A DNA stretch of 64,000 bases, taken from NCBI GenBank assembly GCA_001683735.1, contig LUGG01000007.1:1798001-1862000 (forward strand). The letters are read 5' to 3'. The notes beneath the pieces were generated by a model. That model worked only from the letters and a program-made list of their open reading frames with translations. It was not told the DNA's origin and did no database searches. Position 1 is the stretch's first letter. The number at the start of each line of letters is the position of its first letter. Shown in pieces: positions 39,290 to 49,000 of this stretch. The translations under genes were made by a program, and so were the position numbers. Origin of the DNA: Grifola frondosa (taxonomy: Eukaryota > Basidiomycota > Agaricomycetes > Polyporales > Grifolaceae).

Positions 39290-39566
39290 CCCCAATTCCT
39301 CATCACACAGCTCATTGTCGTTCAGCGCTGCATCGTCATCTGGCGCTACATCGTCATCTGGCACTGCATCATCATCAGGTGTCGAGTCGTTGTCGCATGC
39401 CGGACCATCAACATCACCATCGGGTGTTGCATCGTCGTCACACACCGGATCGTCGACATCGTCACCAGGTGTTCTGTCGTCGTCGCATGCTGGATCGTTG
39501 ACATTGCCATTGGGGGTCCTGCCGTCATTGCCGTCGGGTGTCCCGTCATCGTCGCATGCTGGGTAG
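39290..39566 (+). repeat. Low-complexity Ser-rich coding repeat
   Basis: Imperfect repeats of tcgtcatctggc/tcgtcgtcacac type encode a tail of SSS, GV and SHAG repeats at the end of the Myb/SANT gene. Confidence 0.7.
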
Positions 39567-40288
39567 TTGATGTTGGGGTCCTGTCGCGCGCTGGAGTTTC
39601 ATTGTTCATTGGCTGAATGGACTATTGTTTGTATATGACATATCTTCTGTATGTTTGTCTTTTCTTGTATGTTTATCTTTTCCTATATGTTTATCTCTTC
39701 TTATGTTCTAAGACTTATATATGTTTTTCTTCTTATGTATGTTATATGCCCATTTCACTCATTTATACTTTCAATACTTGTACAAAATATGAAGTACATC
39801 ATTGACTACATTATGACTGCACAAGTGAATTCAAAAAACTGTATGAGTGAATCCAAACCTCACAAACTTCATTCTGCTGGAACTGAAAGTTGTCCCACTT
39901 CATCATCTCTTGCCTCCATCAGCCCACGAGCTTGGATAATAACCAGGTAATCATTCCACATCGCTGTTGTGATCTGATCACGTCTCAAGTCTCCTTCCGC
40001 CTTCTCTGCTGGGCTTGTAGGGCCATCAGCCAAATCTCCTAACTGATCCATTGTTAAGGCTGCAATCTCTGCCTCAATTTCCCGCTGAAGCTCCAATATT
40101 GTCTCCTGCTGAAGCTCCAATATTGTCTCCCGATCACTCATCCCATGGTGACGGATAAAATTCTGTATGCTGGCAAGAGCGGAAGGAATGCGAGCCTGAA
40201 TGTCTAGGCTGTATTCTGCTGGAAGACGAAGAATACGAAACCGCTTTTTGAAAACACCAAAGATGCGCTCAATGGCATTTTGTGCAGA

Positions 40289-40669
40289 TAGTGTTGCCAC
40301 GGCTTAGTCACACCTGTTTCAGCTTTTTAGATATTCTGACATGAGTTTTGCAGATAAAGATATAATATTAATTGAAATTAATAGCTAAGATGTATATGTA
40401 TTTGAATGTAACACCACCATTTGCATAATTATCTTGAATATGTTTCAATTTCAATTACATTGGTAAAAAAGCTGACTAAAAAGTCGGACTTTGCAATCGG
40501 CTTTTTGGCCATATCTCCATCAATACAAGGTATAACATTTTGATATTTGGCAAGATTATGCGGCTATATATAGGCTACAAAATGAATGTAAGATCACTGT
40601 AATATCTAAAAACCTGCAGAGGTTATGAGTCATATACTATTTAGGCCTGACTTAGCTGCAGCAACACTA
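40289..40669. mobile_element. Nested hAT-type MITE (381 bp)
   Basis: The ends tagtgttgcc and gcaacacta form short inverted repeats. They are flanked by an exact 8 bp target duplication TGTGCAGA at 40281-40288 and 40670-40677, the hAT signature. The element is non-coding. Without it the flanking transposase codons read HASAQNAIERIF in one frame. Confidence 0.9.
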
Positions 40670-41033
40670 TGTGCAGAGGCATGTCGCAAATTGAATAATT
40701 CCTCTTTGCAAAGAGGTCTATATAAATAATAAGTTAAAATTCAAATTGAGAATAAAGTTATACCTTCGCTGACCCTTGCGCCATTCCGCCAAATGATAAC
40801 GATGTCCTCGGTACGGCACTAAAAGTTCCTCACATGATCCAAATCCTGCATCCGCAAGCCAACATTTTCCTTGTGGAATCCAAAAGTCGTGAAGACGTGC
40901 ATCGAGAAACATTGCTGCATCAGAAGTGGAGCCTTCATAACCACTGGTGAGGTAGGTGAATAGAAGATTGAATGAACAAGCAACCAGACAGTTCTGTGTA
41001 AGCTGTCCTTTCCGGTGATACTCTCTTGCCGAC

Positions 41034-42270
41034 TCCAACCTATAAAATAACAAATATGTATCCTATAGACCATAAAGGCAGTAGCAACGAGATATAGCGT
41101 GAATGGGCTCTCGATTTCTCGCAGAGGTCCCTTGCACCGAGTTGTGTAACTGGTTATCCTCGCGAGTCGCACGTGAATCGCACTTCTCTGAGGTAGGGGA
41201 AACGCGGAAGAAGGTAAAAGTAAATGCTTAGCAATATCGGTTCTTCGCGCACTCCACGCATATCGCAACTAAAGAGGTCTTCTTGATCGTAGGTTCGAAG
41301 TCGCAGTGTGTATGATGGTTTATTCGTACAGTCGCAAATATCGCGGTCGCAGTTTCGCAGTGAGAGGAGAGTTTTAGTGAAGAGTGGTTGCGATCACAAG
41401 TGAAGCCGGCGATTTTGAACTCTGTACTTGTGGGGGAAACTCGTATCTGCTTCATATCATACTATACATGAGTTTTTATGAACTATTCTACGTATCTGAA
41501 ACGCGAAAAGACCTCGGTACGAATCAAAAGCTGATCGCAAGTGCCTTGCGACCAACATATCCTGTGAAATACGATAGCTGGTAAGGGAAAGGTCAATCGC
41601 TATAATGTCAAGAGTCTGGGATGAAACGCGACACAAGTAAGCTACGATAAATCAAGGAAATGGAAATACAGAATGTATGGTGGCTGAACTGCTACACCTG
41701 CCACGTATAGCCATGCACTGCACCGGCACGCGAAACACGCGAAGGTACGCGTGAGTAGACGCGCGGCCTTCTCGGGGCATTTATTGTAAAGGGGAACGTG
41801 TCGCACCGGTAGTTCGGTCCGGAATATACCGCAGACAATAGTGGCGACGTCGCGTTGACGTGTAGAATCGCGTGGCGCAGCTAAATCAGCTATGGGAAGA
41901 ATCTAAGGCTGGGTAGGAGTTGAAAGGACTGGGATCAGAGTTCGACGTGTGTGATCCATCAGGTAGACGCATGTAGGACGCTGAACAATTGGGTTGCAAG
42001 TGTTTCGACCTATCGCACGTCTCCATGTGGTGAATTTGAATGGTTAAATGACGTATCGCATGAGTTTTGGTGTGTACGAAGGGTGTGGAGTCTTTGATAG
42101 CCTATGTTCGGCTGATCGCACGTCGCAACGAAGTCAGTTACTATTGTGCAAGTGACCTGTGACGACATAATCGCAAGTGCGACTCGGTCTGCGACTTCTG
42201 CATGATCGTCAGATGCTTGAATGCGAAAATAGATTGATCCACGTAGCATGCGCCTTCGTATCACCAGTCA
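41034..42270. other. Unexplained 1.2 kb insert in the transposase gene
   Basis: The transposase reading stops at about 42271 and resumes at 41033. Possible splice borders (gtttaa and tttatag, minus strand) exist, but the length is about twenty times that of other introns here. The sequence is less AT-rich than the rest of the transposon and contains many atcgca/cgcaagt-like words. No coding frame or clear inverted ends were found. It may be an intron that received another mobile element. Confidence 0.5.
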
Positions 42271-43013
42271 CGGTTTAAACTATGCTCTGCTGCAGGAGGT
42301 GCCCAAGGAAAATGAGATCCGTCAAGGGCTCCAAGAACGTGCTGAAAATAAGGCATAAATCGGGGATTGTCAGCAATTTCAGAGGGGGTGGCATCAAGCT
42401 CTGAAGGTAGGCTGACATTGTTGGCATAGAAGGGTGGTTCGGAAAAGTGAAAAGCATTTTTTTAAAGTATCTGAAATGTATATTTTTAAAAATATACACA
42501 TACTTAAAAAAAAAAATACAAACTTTGTAATTGTGTCAGTTGCACGTTGAAATCGCTCACCAGCATGGTGAGCAGTGATACCTGTGACAGCCATATATAA
42601 AAAGATGGCAACCTGCTCCTCCAACTTGACATGGCATGAATCTCTATGGCCCAAATCTCGCAGTTTGAGGACGAGTGCCTCAAAAACAGGCCGGTACATT
42701 CCTAACTCAGATCGGATTCGCTCTGGGTGGCCAAGCAGAAGCTCAAGGATCCATGCTTCATCTGTTAAAATGGATGTATGGTAAGGAACACGATCATAGA
42801 AACCTTCTGCAATAGAAATGGAAGTATTGAGAAGGTAGTTCATATATAGTTGGCCCATACAAGCTACAAATAATATTTTGAGTGATCGAAGACGATGTTC
42901 TTGCAGAGATTGGGCTTCATCATCGTTATCGGCCATTGTTGCAAAGAGGTGAGTTCCCAAATAAGCAGGTAGTGTAGTTGCCACTTGCAATTGAATCTCA
43001 GCTCGGCCGCATG

Positions 43014-43082
43014 CGGCGCGCCACACGGTAAGCGCGGATGACTTACAAGGCGCCCGACTTAACTTTCCTACCGTTTGCGCTC
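43014..43082. repeat. Right terminal inverted repeat of the Harbinger element
   Basis: Exact inverted copy of 37638-37706, followed by TTA at 43083-43085. Confidence 0.93.
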
Positions 43083-43475
43083 TTACGAAAATAAGAATGC
43101 TGAGTTTGAATATTGATATTGAATGATCGCGTGGGATTTGCGTGGTTTATGCATCCCTCCGACCTCGAGCCGTAAGGATGGGCAGGAGCATGCAGTAACA
43201 TCTGCAATATTGCTAGCGACCCATGCCAGGCACAATGACTGACTTCATCAATGGAATTCCCAACTTCCACTGCGTTATCTCGACTCCAAATTGAGTATTT
43301 CATGGATCGATTGAACAGTAGTAAGATACATGACGGGGGAACATCACCAGCGAAGCAACAGTCGTCTCATCAAGCACGTACAAATACATCCATTCCGCTA
43401 TTCCAACAAACCATAACACAATAATAGCCCAGAATTTGCTACATCACACGATAACTTGAGAAACTCGTGGAAATA

Positions 43476-44997
43476 TCACCCGTAGATCTTCAGCCACTGA
43501 ATGTCGAAGTACGCATTTGTGAAAGACGAAGGATTGTTGTTGACGTACGCTGCGAAACCCAGCAAATTATAGACTTCGCAATTGGGGATGAGGGAGAATG
43601 TGGTACTTACTGACGCAGTCACCAGGACATCCGTCAGCATTGAACACGGCGCCAGCCCAGTCGCCGCCTAAGGTAACATTATGGTCAATCATGGTTCAGA
43701 AGGTAAAAGAGCAACGCACAAAGGGTCAAGTTAATGATGATGTTGTGCTCGCCAAAGTGCGACGAGAAATCGCATGACTGGCTCGGGAAGTACGCGTATG
43801 GCGTGCCCTGAGGCAATGCGATACATGAGCATTCTATCTTCACGAAGCGGACTGAGCGCGTACCCAGTTGTCAGTGTCAATGGTCGTCGCGCCGTTCGCG
43901 ACGTCGCTCGGGACCGACCCGTCGCCGCGCGACCAGAACCACACCTTGATGAACGACGTCGTGCGCTCCATCGCATACCTGAAAAATGTCAGCTACAGCG
44001 CATGCAAGAGCGCGAGCTTGTGCATACCAGCCGCCACCAGCGGAATTGAACGGTGGACCATAGCTGTTCGCCGACGGAGCCAGCACGCCGCAGCCAGCGT
44101 TGTTCGTGTCCGCGGTAGAACAATCATTCAACGTCGAAGTTCTGCAAACACGTCAGTGGTTGCGCCACACCGCGTCTACGGCGCGCTACATACCCAGTTT
44201 GCGTGCGCGACGCCGGCATCGTGCATCCTGTGACGTATGTCAAGTGACTGTTTAGCCAGACGCTTAAAGGGACACGCACCGTCGCTCGTGTGCAACGTTG
44301 ACTGATTTGGCGTCTGGTCGTTCACGCCTTCTACCACGTCGATTTCACCTGCACAGGTCAGCAGAGGAAGAGAAGTCGACGATAAGATCAGAGTTCTGCG
44401 TGGGGCTGAGTGCGTGATCGCTTTGCACACCTTCATTCGGCCAGTCGGCCCCGACTTCCCATACCGCAGGCCACGTTCTGTGCACCGTGTCAGTCTTATC
44501 CTAACGCCGATAGAAAAGCACTCACGCGCATCCTTGAGGCATGTGCCGGATGCTCCATCTGTAAACGGGTGAGAAGCCAAAAGTGAGCAAAGGCGGACGG
44601 ATCAGCGGGAGATTTAAAGCACACGCACACACTGACGTGCGTCGTGTATTGCTTGTTGCTCTGCAGGCGGACCGAGTTCCGCCCGGGCCCGCTCGCGCTC
44701 AGCACCGTGGTGTCGTCTGCACGGATGACGAAATGATCGCCTGAATAGTACGTCAAGTTCTGCGCGAGTGCTGTCGCCTGGTCTACGTAGTTCCTGCGTG
44801 GATTTGGGTCAGCGTTGATCGGATAGTGTGACGACTGGCACGTACACACGCCCATTGGTGGGGTCGGCGATGGCTTGGTGGGTGAACGACTCGAGGAAGC
44901 CTTCGCCTTGGTGGCTGTCTGTCTGCGTATACGTCGCGGCCAGTCCAGGAGCGGCGAGGCATGAGAGCCAGATAGCGATGCGGGGGGTATACTTCAT
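43476..44997 (-). CDS. Secreted GH16 endo-beta-1,3(4)-glucanase, intact copy B
   Basis: This enzyme hydrolyses beta-1,3 or mixed-linked glucans and acts outside the cell or in the wall. From the ATG at 44997 a signal peptide (about 20 residues, ending GLAA) precedes TYTQTDSHQGEGFLESFTH. The jellyroll catalytic fold carries GEIDVVEGVND near 44350-44320; the two Glu are the nucleophile and acid/base, with Asp between. It is followed by QTPNQSTLHT, a Cys-rich loop with DCSTADTNNAGCGV, FNSAGGGWYAME, and IKVWFWSRGDGSVPSDV. The C terminus is NNNPSSFTNAYFDIQWLKIYG. About eight introns of 50-90 nt all join in frame, and no damage was found. It is the surviving partner of the broken copy A. Confidence 0.9.
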
Positions 44998-45080
44998 GTT
45001 GTCTGATGCCGCGCAGCGCAGTAGCGAGCCAACAGGAGATTCTGGGTCTCGACGAGAAAGCTATTCGTGAACACCCGGGG

Positions 45081-45087
45081 ATTTATA
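45081..45087 (-). promoter_or_regulatory. TATA element of GH16 copy B
   Basis: TATAAAT on the minus strand lies about 85 nt upstream of the ATG. The same element is conserved at the same place before copy A. Confidence 0.5.
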
Positions 45088-45870
45088 GCAAATGTACAGG
45101 CGGCATTCTCGAAGGCTCCAGCCAGAAGACGCAATGCTCATGCGGCGACAGGATCATGCGCGTAGTCTTCGAAAAGGGCGCTATCGTTGCGCGGTTCCAA
45201 TGTGCGTCAGCTCTGGCAGTAGACTAACGGAGGCGCGGCGGAGGAGCACATGCACCCGAGGCGCGCGCATATCATGCGGGCTATCTCCAGAAGGGAAACC
45301 AGGGTGCACGGGCGGGAGGGTGGCGAACAGACGTACCCCAATAGGGTGACAGCATACCAAAACTCGAGGTGTGGTGGCGTATTCGGGAGGTGTAATATAC
45401 CCTCGGAATTAATACGTCTAGGGTGTACCGGAGTGATTGCATTGTGTCAGAGATCGGGTAACATGCGAGACAAGAACAGCGAATTGCGAACATGTACGGC
45501 GTTATCTGGATGATTTTGAAATCACAAACTCAGAGCGCGATACGCCCGTGACTTGAGTGGCATCGAAGCATTGTGGGCACAACTTCGCTGTGGAGTGGGG
45601 AAATCGCTGGCCCATCGTGAGTCCAATGCGAATGCGAAGAGTGTTCGGTCATTCCCGCATCCTGGGATGAAGCGACGAGGCATACGCTAGCATCTGGGTT
45701 CAATGCACAGTAGAGGGCCACAAATAACTTAGCTACGCACGCATGCATTAAGCTGCGCTGATTGTCGTTGCGAGGGCCTTTCGAAAGTCGACCGGAGGGT
45801 TTGTTCTTGTCATCGTAACCGTGGCACTGGCCAGCACAGATTCGGCTTCCGCGGCCAGTAAAGATAGTAC

Positions 45871-47173
45871 GGCATGCCATGTGAGTAGCCGGATTTCCTG
45901 TTTACTATTCCGCAGTAGCTGAAGCATGCACGTATGAGATGATCATGACATGGCAAAGCAGAGTAACGTCAATGCATCGCGAGTTTGTCGCGAGTTGCGT
46001 TCTGTTCAATGCTAGCGTCTAAACACCCAAAAAGGCAGGGAGGCCGTTAAGGTCGCCCTCCATCGGCGAATCCATTTCCTGCAGGACGGCGAATGCTCCG
46101 AGGACATGCATATATGTCTTTTAAAATGTATGGCAAACTATGTGATGGAATGCATCCGTTGAATGTGCAATGATTTCGCTGTTAGAAATGCATAATCTGA
46201 TGGGACGGTCTCAGCGATCTATCTGCGTCTCAAGAAAGGAGACCATACCCAAAGAAATAATAGGGCAGCCTTCTACCCTTGTTGCGGGACCGGAATTACG
46301 AGAAATCCATCTAAACAGAGTGCGTTTGGGATTACGAGAAAGGCCAATATTTCTCCGAGTGATCATGTTACTCCCGAGAGTAGCATGCATGCAACAGTAT
46401 ATATATCGCAACATGTCCCCAGGCTGCTCTGACCACAGTTCCGAACTGCGAACACGTCAGGTTGATCGTTCACCACCGCGAAAGTAGGCATGCGAGGTGC
46501 GGCGTAACGTTAACCGAGCGATAGGCGTATCGAGAAAAGCCTCAGATGTCCTCTGCGATCCGCGGCCTGTGAAAGTGGGTCTTTCCTAAACAGAGAAGCT
46601 CGGTAGAGGTTGCGCGATATGATGCATGAGGGCTGGGCATGCGGTCCATGTGAGAGGGAAGTGGACATCACGGCGACGAGCAAATGACGAAGCGTGCATA
46701 TGTGCTGGTGGGAACATGATCACTGAATACTGACCTAGTACTGACCTATGACTTCCGATGGGCATCAGCAGGTCGTGTTCATTGGGACATACGGCGGGGT
46801 AGATCGCAGTGACAGTGGGCCGCGCGGACGAAATCAACGTACCACCGCGAGCGTTACTGATATGCGTGATCATAGAAGATCCGCAACAAATAGAGTCATG
46901 AGTGAAATATCGGAGAGGGTCGCACATGCACAGAGCCGACGATGATACGGGTTTGAATATATCGCTATATCGAGACATCGTTCTTCTACGAATGTCGGTA
47001 CTCAATCATCCAGTTGTGTATATCACATGTACATGGTGACAGTCATGAGGAATGCTTGTCAACATATGATGCGCGGTCTATAATACAATGATACATCTCC
47101 AGAGTCCCGTCCAGCCACCGCTCACATTCTGCGGTGCTGTCGTAGTGTACATTCGCAATACTGGACGAGCCGC
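45871..47173. other. 1.3 kb region without a recognised gene
   Basis: Frames are short and match nothing known to me. It ends in the 3-prime flank of the cytochrome oxidase gene. Confidence 0.5.
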
Positions 47174-47529
47174 TCAAATCGCGCCGCTCGACTTTTTCCT
47201 GTGGTTGAGAACCTAGGATGAGCTCGTTCCCTTCATTTATAGATAGGGGCGAGGAGACTCACAGCTGGTATATGACCGCGATGAAGGGCACTGAGAAGGC
47301 CGTGCTGGCAAGTGCGGCGTACTTCACGGCGAACGACCGCTTGTTCGCGTAGGAGAAGGGGAAGTTCTGCGAGACCATGAGCATCCATGCGGTGAGGAGG
47401 CTCGATCGTCGGTGTACTCACGTTGTGGACGCCGTGCTCTGCGTGGACAAATCGCACTCGTGCTACAGAAGAGCGGGGAAGCCGTGCAACACGCAGCGAA
47501 GATTGGGACACTCTGCCAAGGAGAGACAT
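47174..47529 (-). CDS. COX8: Cytochrome c oxidase subunit VIII (VIIc-like)
   Basis: This is a nuclear-encoded small subunit of mitochondrial respiratory complex IV, in the inner membrane. The three exons encode about 78 residues. The start at 47529 gives a basic, Ser-rich mitochondrial targeting sequence (MSLLGRVSQSSLRVARLPRS). The mature part begins HAEHGVHN-NFPFSYANKRSFAVKYA, the conserved HG..N.PF....K....KY signature. A single transmembrane helix (AALASTAFSVPFIAVIYQL) and a short KKSSGAI tail follow. Introns are at about 47421-47367 and 47260-47199. It appears intact and is the clearest housekeeping gene in the window. Confidence 0.88.
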
Positions 47530-48137
47530 TGTGGTATTCAGTGCAATAATAGTTATAAGTGGAGGGCTGCGAGGACGATTATCAAGTCGATGAGTGAGAG
47601 AGTGCTTCTGTCCCAGTTGGCGAGTGAGTCAATTTAGGAGGCTGCGGGTGCTGTTGCGGTCCAATTCGAGCAGGCGCATTAAGTACGGTGAGCACATCAC
47701 ACCACCTTAGGGGTTCGTTGAATTGGGGCTGAGGGAAGACTCATCTGGAATTGGACTAGAACAGCATGGGAGCGACCCGGCCATGATGGACCCACGGCGC
47801 GGCATCTCGCAGTTCTTGGGGCAGGTGATGCTCGACAGCATTTGGCGGCGTCATGTATTCCAGCCGGGGCGAGAGCAATTCTGGACAAGTCGCGAGGATA
47901 TGTCGTCGAAATTATTGACAATAATGACGGGACAAAGCTTCAATCGAGGAAAAAATTTCCAGGAATTCAGGTGAACTCCACTAGCACAAACAGCGTTCCG
48001 AGACTGGGAGCAGCAGTTTTGAGTGGTCGAGGGAGGATGTTGAAATGTGTAGGCGCCCATTAATTGATATTGAGTTAAGTAGACTCAATATAGAAAATAA
48101 AATAGGTTATATTAATTACGTTTTCTTTCCCTCCATA
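47530..48137. other. Spacer between COX8 and tRNA-Thr
   Basis: No supported gene; short overlapping frames only. Confidence 0.5.
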
Positions 48138-48225
48138 GCCGCGTTGGCGTAGTGGTAGCGCGTCCCACTTGTAGCAATCATTAAGCTCTATGGGAAGGTC
48201 ACTCGTTCAAACCGGGTACGTGGCA
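48138..48225 (+). tRNA. tRNA-Thr (UGU) with a 16 nt intron
   Basis: The acceptor stem GCCGCGT pairs with ACGTGGC (one G-U) and the discriminator is A. The anticodon stem TCCCA/TGGGA encloses loop CTTGTA-A, giving anticodon TGT for threonine, with a 16 nt intron after position 37. The T arm is ACTCG-TTCAAAC-CGGGT. Length without the intron is 72 nt. Confidence 0.9.
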
Positions 48226-48392
48226 TCATTCGTTTTGGTTCTTTTTCAACCGTGCGCGAGCGTGAAGCCATTTCTCTCTTATTATACATCTATCACTGCT
48301 ATCGAACTGGTCACAGCATTGACAACTGATATTCTTGCGAGGCACTAACTCTTTTCTGTCTGAGATTTATTATAGTCCATCTGCTGCTGCCT

Positions 48393-48725
48393 TCAAATTG
48401 CGATACCGCACGTCTGCAGAAAGCTCGTCAGCGTTTCCACAGTCCTGAAGAAATGCCCTAAAAGTTCGAGACAGCTACTCGCCCCAATAGGCACGTCGCC
48501 TGCGAGGTTGTTGCACGTCAACGGGAAACAACAGTCAGGAAGGATTGGGAGGCTGTCCAGCGGCGCATTTGAGCATGCCGCGCCGAGTGTGCCCGCACAT
48601 GCCGGTGCAGGCAGGATCGTAGGGATCGGCAAGCTCGTGGGCAGCAGTTGTGGTACGGCAACGACGAAGGCAGGCATCATGCCCGACCTCAGGATGTAGG
48701 CAATGAGGATACTGGTGAGGCGCAT
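48393..48725 (-). CDS. Small secreted Cys-rich, Leu-Pro-repeat protein (family member 1)
   Basis: The ATG at 48725 starts a hydrophobic leader (MRLTSILIAYIL). The mature part opens with Leu-Pro repeats (QLLPTSLPIPTILPAP). A cysteine-rich core follows with spacing C-x6-C, then CC, then single Cys residues (CAGTLGAAC, DCCFPLTC, SSC, TC). A short intron with a weak donor (gtagct, about 38 nt) is possible near 48484-48447. The leader, the LP repeats and an upstream sequence box link it to the two genes at 58.7-59.1 and 60.3-60.8 kb. It resembles a small secreted or effector-like protein; the cysteine spacing is not that of a hydrophobin. Function unknown. Confidence 0.6.
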   Translation of the reverse strand: MRLTSILIAYILRSGMMPAFVVAVPQLLPTSLPIPTILPAPACAGTLGAACSNAPLDSLPILPDCCFPLTCNNLAGDVPIGASSCLELLGHFFRTVETLTSFLQTCGIAI

Positions 48726-48964
48726 ATTCGATATCTGCCCGCTGGACTCGTCAGTGGTTTTTCGTCGTTGAGGTGAGGAGGTAAGTGCAACTTGCTTCAA
48801 TGCTCAAAGCTTGAGCGGATGGCGATACCGTTTGTTACAGAAACGGGAAAGGGATAACAGGCTGTATTGCACGACGTTGGACACCTAAATTTTGCTTAGA
48901 AGCTCGGCGCGCCATGAGGACTTCATTTGCGGTTTTCTTCTTAACGTTGTTCCCACCTCGCGTT

Positions 48965-49000
48965 AAATGTTGACAAATTTACCAGGACGGTCATATGGTC
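48965..49000 (-). promoter_or_regulatory. Conserved upstream box of the LP-repeat genes (member 1)
   Basis: The sequence tgttgacaaatttaccagg..ggtcatatggtc lies about 240 nt upstream of the ATG. It matches the boxes at 59337-59378 and 61038-61073, which sit at the same distance from their genes. Confidence 0.55.

Larger units (their letters stand above)
37792..39566 (+). pseudogene. Harbinger Myb/SANT-like protein gene, interrupted
   Basis: This is the accessory DNA-binding protein of PIF/Harbinger elements, which helps bring the transposase to the element ends. From the ATG at 37792 it encodes a Myb/SANT-like domain: RAKWTEEDEAALIAFLADNK, then IWTVAAAEL..R, then MCETKWRRLKDAY. After introns near 38047-38103 and 38217-38261, DDPVWTEYIKVNPNA follows. 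A 214 bp MITE splits the coding sequence here, and AAPYRDKGWIHFDKMVDLF resumes beyond it. The long C-terminal part is Ser/Thr/Pro-rich with a nuclear-type basic stretch (SSKRKTP). It ends in SSS-rich repeats at 39566. Further one-base frame changes appear near 38545, 38715 and 39287. Confidence 0.72.
39869..42936 (-). pseudogene. Harbinger DDE transposase gene, interrupted by insertions
   Basis: This is a transposase of the DDE_Tnp_4 (HARBI1-like) family. From the ATG at 42936 (MADNDDEAQ) it encodes the helical N-terminal domain with EEQVAIFLYMAVTG..HHAGERFQRATDTITK. After an AT-rich intron (about 42525-42474) comes FSEPPFYANNVSLP, then VLGALDGSHFPWAPPAAE with the first catalytic Asp. After 1.2 kb of extra sequence, QNCLVACSFNLLFTYL..GYEG, then CWLADAGF (second Asp) and LVPYRGHRYHLAEW follow. 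A 381 bp MITE then splits the segment before NAIERIFGVFKKRF, which holds the catalytic Glu. The stop is at 39869. An A7 run near 42460 would need one more A to keep the frame. The catalytic DDE set is present, but the gene is not translatable as it stands. Confidence 0.82.
37638..43082. mobile_element. PIF/Harbinger DNA transposon, 5,445 bp
   Basis: Perfect 69 bp terminal inverted repeats lie at 37638-37706 and 43014-43082, starting GAGCGCAAACGG. They are flanked by a TTA target-site duplication (37635-37637 and 43083-43085), the 3 bp signature of this superfamily. Inside are the two genes typical of such elements: a Myb/SANT-like gene on the plus strand and a DDE transposase gene on the minus strand, converging. 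Identical ends suggest recent movement. Two MITEs and an extra 1.2 kb insert are nested within the coding regions. Confidence 0.93.
43440..45870. repeat. Direct segmental duplication, right unit
   Basis: Colinear with 35160-37200. It carries the intact GH16 gene and its promoter region, plus roughly 200-300 bp of additional sequence in the upstream part. Confidence 0.75.

Noticed and set aside
41280..41320. ggttcgaagtcgcag, which resembles a tRNA T arm
   Set aside because: No acceptor, D or anticodon stem can be folded around it.
46586..47005. Minus-strand frame of 139 codons
   Set aside because: No family motif, no plausible neighbouring exons and no promoter element.
48393..48725. Hydrophobin call for the Cys-rich secreted protein
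   Set aside because: The cysteines do not follow the eight-Cys C-CC-C-C-CC-C order and the repeat-rich N terminus ties it to the LP family.
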